A stretch of DNA of 6,606 bases from Bacillota bacterium. Lineage in GTDB: Bacteria; Bacillota_E; Symbiobacteriia; JAMDAP01. The position numbers and the translations under genes were made by a program. Location of the stretch: positions 1-6,606 of the forward strand of contig JAMDAP010000164.1 of assembly GCA_023484675.1 (NCBI GenBank). The letters run 5' to 3'. The notes beneath the pieces are model-generated. The model worked only from the letters and a program-made list of their open reading frames with translations. It did no database searches and was not told the DNA's origin. Shown here piece by piece: positions 4,362 to 6,606 of the stretch (position 1 is its first letter; the number at the start of each line of letters is the position of its first letter).

Positions 4362-6035
4362 ATGTTCCGACGAATGCTGAGCTTCACTCTGGCCCTGTTT
4401 TTCGTGCTGGCCCTAGGCGTCAGCCCCGCCGTGGCTGCGGGACCAAAGGCCCCTGCCGCCGCCCGTCCCGAGGTCATCGTCAACTATGACCGGGACGGCA
4501 ACCGGGTCGCCGATCACCTGGACACCCTGCTGCGGCAGGCGGCCAGAGGCGACCGCTTCCAGGTCATCGTGCAGTTCACGGGCTTCATGGACGACCGGGC
4601 CTACGGCGACCTGGCGCAGAAGTTGGGCGCCTTCACCCCGGGGGCCAAGTGGCATGACGCCCTGGAGGGCATGTCCGTCGCCCTGACCAGGGGCCAGATC
4701 GAGGCCCTGTCCAAATTGCCCATGGTGGCACGCATCGAGGAAGACCTGCCGGTGCAGGCTTTCCTGGACACCGCCACCGCTGACTTCGGCGCCGCCAAGG
4801 CGCGCACCGATTTCGGCGTCACCGGCAACCTCGACGGCAGCGCCTCCACCTATAGCAAAAACGACCTGGTCATCGCCGTCGTCGACACTGGCATCGACGC
4901 CGCCCATCAGGATCTCGCGGGCAAGGTCATCGGCTGGCAGGACTACGTCAATGCCAAGACGTCCCCCTACGATGACAACGGCCACGGCACCCACGTCAGC
5001 AGCATCGCCGCCGGCACCGGCGCCGCCTCGGGCGGCAAGTACGCCGGCGTCGCCCCGGGGGCGGCCCTGGTCGGGGTCAAGGTGCTGAACAAGCAGGGTT
5101 CCGGCACCACCACCCAGGTCGTCAACGGCATCAACTGGGTGATCCAGAACAAGGCCACCTATAACATCCGCATCATGAGCATGAGCCTGGGTTCCTCCGG
5201 CTCGTCCGACGGCACCGACTCCATTTCGGTGGCGGTCAACAACACCGTGAACAGCGGCATCGCCTCGGTGGTAGCGGCCGGCAACAGCGGCCCTGACACC
5301 TATACCATCGGCTCGCCGGCGGCGGCGGCCGACGCCATCACGGTCGGCGCCATGGCCGATACGGGTGAGAAGGGTTTCAGCCTGGCCAGCTTCTCCAGCC
5401 GCGGGCCGACGGCGGACGACCGCATCAAGCCGGACATCGCGGCGCCCGGCGTCAACATCACCGCCGCCAAGGCCGGTACCACCACGGGTTACGTGACCTA
5501 TAGCGGCACCAGCATGGCCACGCCCTTCGTCTCCGGCACCGTGGCCCTGATGCTCTCCGCCAATGGCTCGCTCAGCCCGGCCCAGGTCAAGAGCCTGCTA
5601 ATGAGCACCGCCGTTGATTGGGGCCCCGCCGGCACCGACGTCGACTATGGCGCCGGACGCCTGCAGGCCTATGAAGCGGTCAAGCAGGCCGGGGGCTTCA
5701 GCGGTACCGGTCCGGCGGTTCCGAACCACGCCTACGTCAGCGGTTCGCTCAGTGGCACGGGCTACTCCAAGACCTACACCCTCTCGGTGACGGACGTGAG
5801 CAAGCCCATCGCCCTGACCATGGTCATCACCAACTACACGCCCGGCCTCTTGGGCGGCAGCCCGGATTTCGACCTCTACCTCTACAGCCCCAGCGGCGCC
5901 CAGGTGGCAGCCAGCGAGGGCGTCGACCGGCAGGAAACCATCGGCTACCTGCCGGCGGTCACCGGCACCTACACGGTAGAGGTCTACTCCTATTCCGGGT
6001 CGGGCAGCTTCTTCCTGGACGAGAGCTTCAAGTAG
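4362..6035 (+). CDS. Secreted subtilisin-like serine protease (S8) with PPC-like domain, 557 aa
   Basis: An extracellular endopeptidase. Residues 1-25 form a signal peptide: MFRR, a hydrophobic core, and PAVA before a likely signal peptidase I cut. Residues ~36-135 look like an I9-type propeptide/inhibitor (RFQVIVQFTG ... SKLPMVARIEEDLPVQ), which normally folds the enzyme and is removed by self-cleavage. The S8 domain (about 140-440) has the full triad: Asp175 in AVVDTGID, His208 in NGHGTHVSS and Ser384 in YSGTSMATP, plus oxyanion-hole Asn308 in AAGNSGPD and the SSRGPTADDRIKPDIAAPG block. Residues ~455-557 (SLSGTGYSKTYTLSV ... DFDLYLYSPSG ... GTYTVEVYSYSG) match a pre-peptidase C-terminal (PPC) beta-sandwich, usually trimmed after export. 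The gene is preceded by a c-di-GMP-I riboswitch and a long leader, and followed by its own terminator, so it is monocistronic and probably under c-di-GMP control. No defects are seen. Confidence 0.95.
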   Translation: MFRRMLSFTLALFFVLALGVSPAVAAGPKAPAAARPEVIVNYDRDGNRVADHLDTLLRQAARGDRFQVIVQFTGFMDDRAYGDLAQKLGAFTPGAKWHDALEGMSVALTRGQIEALSKLPMVARIEEDLPVQAFLDTATADFGAAKARTDFGVTGNLDGSASTYSKNDLVIAVVDTGIDAAHQDLAGKVIGWQDYVNAKTSPYDDNGHGTHVSSIAAGTGAASGGKYAGVAPGAALVGVKVLNKQGSGTTTQVVNGINWVIQNKATYNIRIMSMSLGSSGSSDGTDSISVAVNNTVNSGIASVVAAGNSGPDTYTIGSPAAAADAITVGAMADTGEKGFSLASFSSRGPTADDRIKPDIAAPGVNITAAKAGTTTGYVTYSGTSMATPFVSGTVALMLSANGSLSPAQVKSLLMSTAVDWGPAGTDVDYGAGRLQAYEAVKQAGGFSGTGPAVPNHAYVSGSLSGTGYSKTYTLSVTDVSKPIALTMVITNYTPGLLGGSPDFDLYLYSPSGAQVAASEGVDRQETIGYLPAVTGTYTVEVYSYSGSGSFFLDESFK

Positions 6036-6040
6036 CGAGC

Positions 6041-6072
6041 GGTGGCCGCATTCTTGCGGCCACCCCAATTTT
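6041..6072 (+). terminator. Rho-independent terminator after the protease
   Basis: GGTGGCCGCA (6041-6050) and TGCGGCCACC (6055-6064) form a perfect 10-bp stem with a TTCT loop. CCAATTTT follows at 6065-6072. It begins 5 bases after the protease stop. The T-tract is short, so read-through into the next gene is possible. Confidence 0.8.
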
Positions 6073-6127
6073 GCGGGATGTCCAGTTCCGCGAGAGCCGG
6101 TATCCCACCGAATCCGGACTGTACTGT

Positions 6128-6136
6128 AAGGAGGAG
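6128..6136 (+). promoter_or_regulatory. Ribosome binding site that fixes a TTG start
   Basis: AAGGAGGAG lies with its GGAGG (6130-6134) 8 bases before TTG 6143, and 23 bases before the first in-frame ATG (6158). The TTG is therefore the better start. No convincing promoter was found in 6073-6127. Confidence 0.8.
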
Positions 6137-6142
6137 ATTGCG

Positions 6143-6520
6143 TTGAGGCGCCGACTAATGAGCTTGGTCTCCGTGGCTGCGGCCCTAGTCCTCCTTGTGG
6201 CGGTCATGACACCGCAGCCCGCTGCGGCTGCTGTTCCGGGAGAAACCTATACCTACACCCTCGGGAGTGGGGATACCTTCTTCTGGAAGTATACTCTCAA
6301 CTATGGCACCAAGACTTTCGCCTATACCTACACTAACATGGAACAAGGCTATGTCGATGCCACCGGAGAAACCCTCAATCTACACGAGAATGTGGGCCAG
6401 TATTACCGCGATAACTACTTGTACGTTATCGAATGGGGTCCCGTCTACCAAGGCGGCCGGTATTGGTCTAACGGGACCCAGGTCGCCAGCATCACTAGTA
6501 GAGTGATTCCTAAATCTTGA
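6143..6520 (+). CDS. Small secreted tyrosine-rich protein, 125 aa, unrecognised
   Basis: The TTG start is set by the AAGGAGGAG site. Residues 1-32 are a clear Sec signal peptide: MRRRLM, a long hydrophobic core (SLVSVAAALVLLVAVM), then TPQPAAAA with a likely cut in the Ala run. The mature part of ~90 residues contains 13 Tyr and many Thr, Gly and Asn: GETYTYTLGSGDTFFWKY, FAYTYTNMEQGY, GQYYRDNYLYVIEWGP. This suggests a small all-beta extracellular domain; it has no Cys. I recognise no family and no catalytic motif. Bases 6241-6420 are about 47% GC, against about 65% in a sampled stretch of the protease gene, suggesting recent acquisition or unusual constraint. It follows the protease after a terminator with a short T-tract, so it could share read-through transcript and be a partner, inhibitor or surface protein; that link is only inference. 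Confidence 0.8.
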   Translation: MRRRLMSLVSVAAALVLLVAVMTPQPAAAAVPGETYTYTLGSGDTFFWKYTLNYGTKTFAYTYTNMEQGYVDATGETLNLHENVGQYYRDNYLYVIEWGPVYQGGRYWSNGTQVASITSRVIPKS

Positions 6521-6545
6521 CAATTGGCATGAGGAGTGGTATGCT
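6517..6545 (+). promoter_or_regulatory. Near-consensus sigma-A promoter with extended -10
   Basis: TTGACA (6517-6522) is a perfect -35 box whose TGA is also the stop codon of the preceding small gene (6518-6520). A 17-base spacer leads to TATGCT (6540-6545), preceded by TGG (6537-6539) as an extended -10. Transcription would start near 6552, about 26 bases before the next start codon. Confidence 0.75.
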
Positions 6546-6577
6546 GGAAGTAGCCTATCAGCGAAGGAAGATGTTGC

Positions 6578-6606
6578 ATGCCCGCCCAGGCCAAGACCTT
6601 GACCCT
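6578..6606 (+). CDS. Start of an unidentified gene (9 codons)
   Basis: The ATG at 6578 has AAGGAAG at 6564-6570, about 8 bases upstream, and lies just downstream of the strong promoter at 6517-6545. It reads MPAQAKTLT and runs off the window. An ATG at 6571 in another frame is too close to the ribosome binding site. The family cannot be told from nine residues. Confidence 0.55.

Noticed and set aside
3745..4380. Plus-strand open frame through the remnant region and riboswitch
   Set aside because: It runs across antisense remnants and structured RNA and has no family resemblance; the minus-strand frames there are clearly the conserved ones.

Overview
The window is GC-rich DNA, about 65% GC in the coding stretches sampled. 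It has strong AAGGAGG-type ribosome binding sites, several GTG/TTG starts and Rho-independent hairpins. Together with an lspA-rluD gene pair and a c-di-GMP-I type riboswitch, this suggests a high-GC Bacillota (Symbiobacterium/Limnochordia-like). The taxon is inference from style, not a sequence match.

Layout. Bases 2-130 are the 3' end of an MFS (oxalate/formate antiporter-like) transporter, followed by a UUCG-capped terminator at 154-188. A hypothetical protein (311-862) and a SirB1/transglutaminase-like protein (944-1816, behind a TATAAT box) come next. Then lspA (1899-2351) and an RluD-type pseudouridine synthase (from 2375) form a short operon. The rluD frame is recognisable only to about 3280. 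There it runs into the antisense of a different gene.

The stretch 3269-4007 is a compact set of gene remnants on the minus strand. In transcription order these are the C-terminal end of a D-cysteine desulfhydrase/ACC-deaminase-like PLP enzyme, a peptidase C26-like gene with apparently two internal pieces missing, and the first ~105 codons of a DmpA/P1-family aminopeptidase. The stop/start overlaps (ATGA, TTGA) joining these three genes are still intact, so this was an operon convergent with rluD that has been collapsed by several deletions (or mis-assembled).

Directly beyond it, at about 4075-4168, is a GEMM/c-di-GMP-I riboswitch aptamer. A direct repeat just upstream may be a second, degenerate aptamer. 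A structured leader of nearly 200 bases then leads to a secreted subtilisin-like protease (4362-6035) with signal peptide, I9-like propeptide, S8 catalytic domain and C-terminal PPC-like domain. A terminator at 6041-6072 separates it from a small tyrosine-rich secreted protein (6143-6520) of clearly lower GC. A near-consensus promoter (6517-6545) overlaps that gene's stop codon and drives a gene of which only nine codons are visible.

Most interesting are the c-di-GMP-controlled secreted protease, the rluD/dmpA junction at a shared 12-base sequence, and the unrecognised low-GC exported protein.
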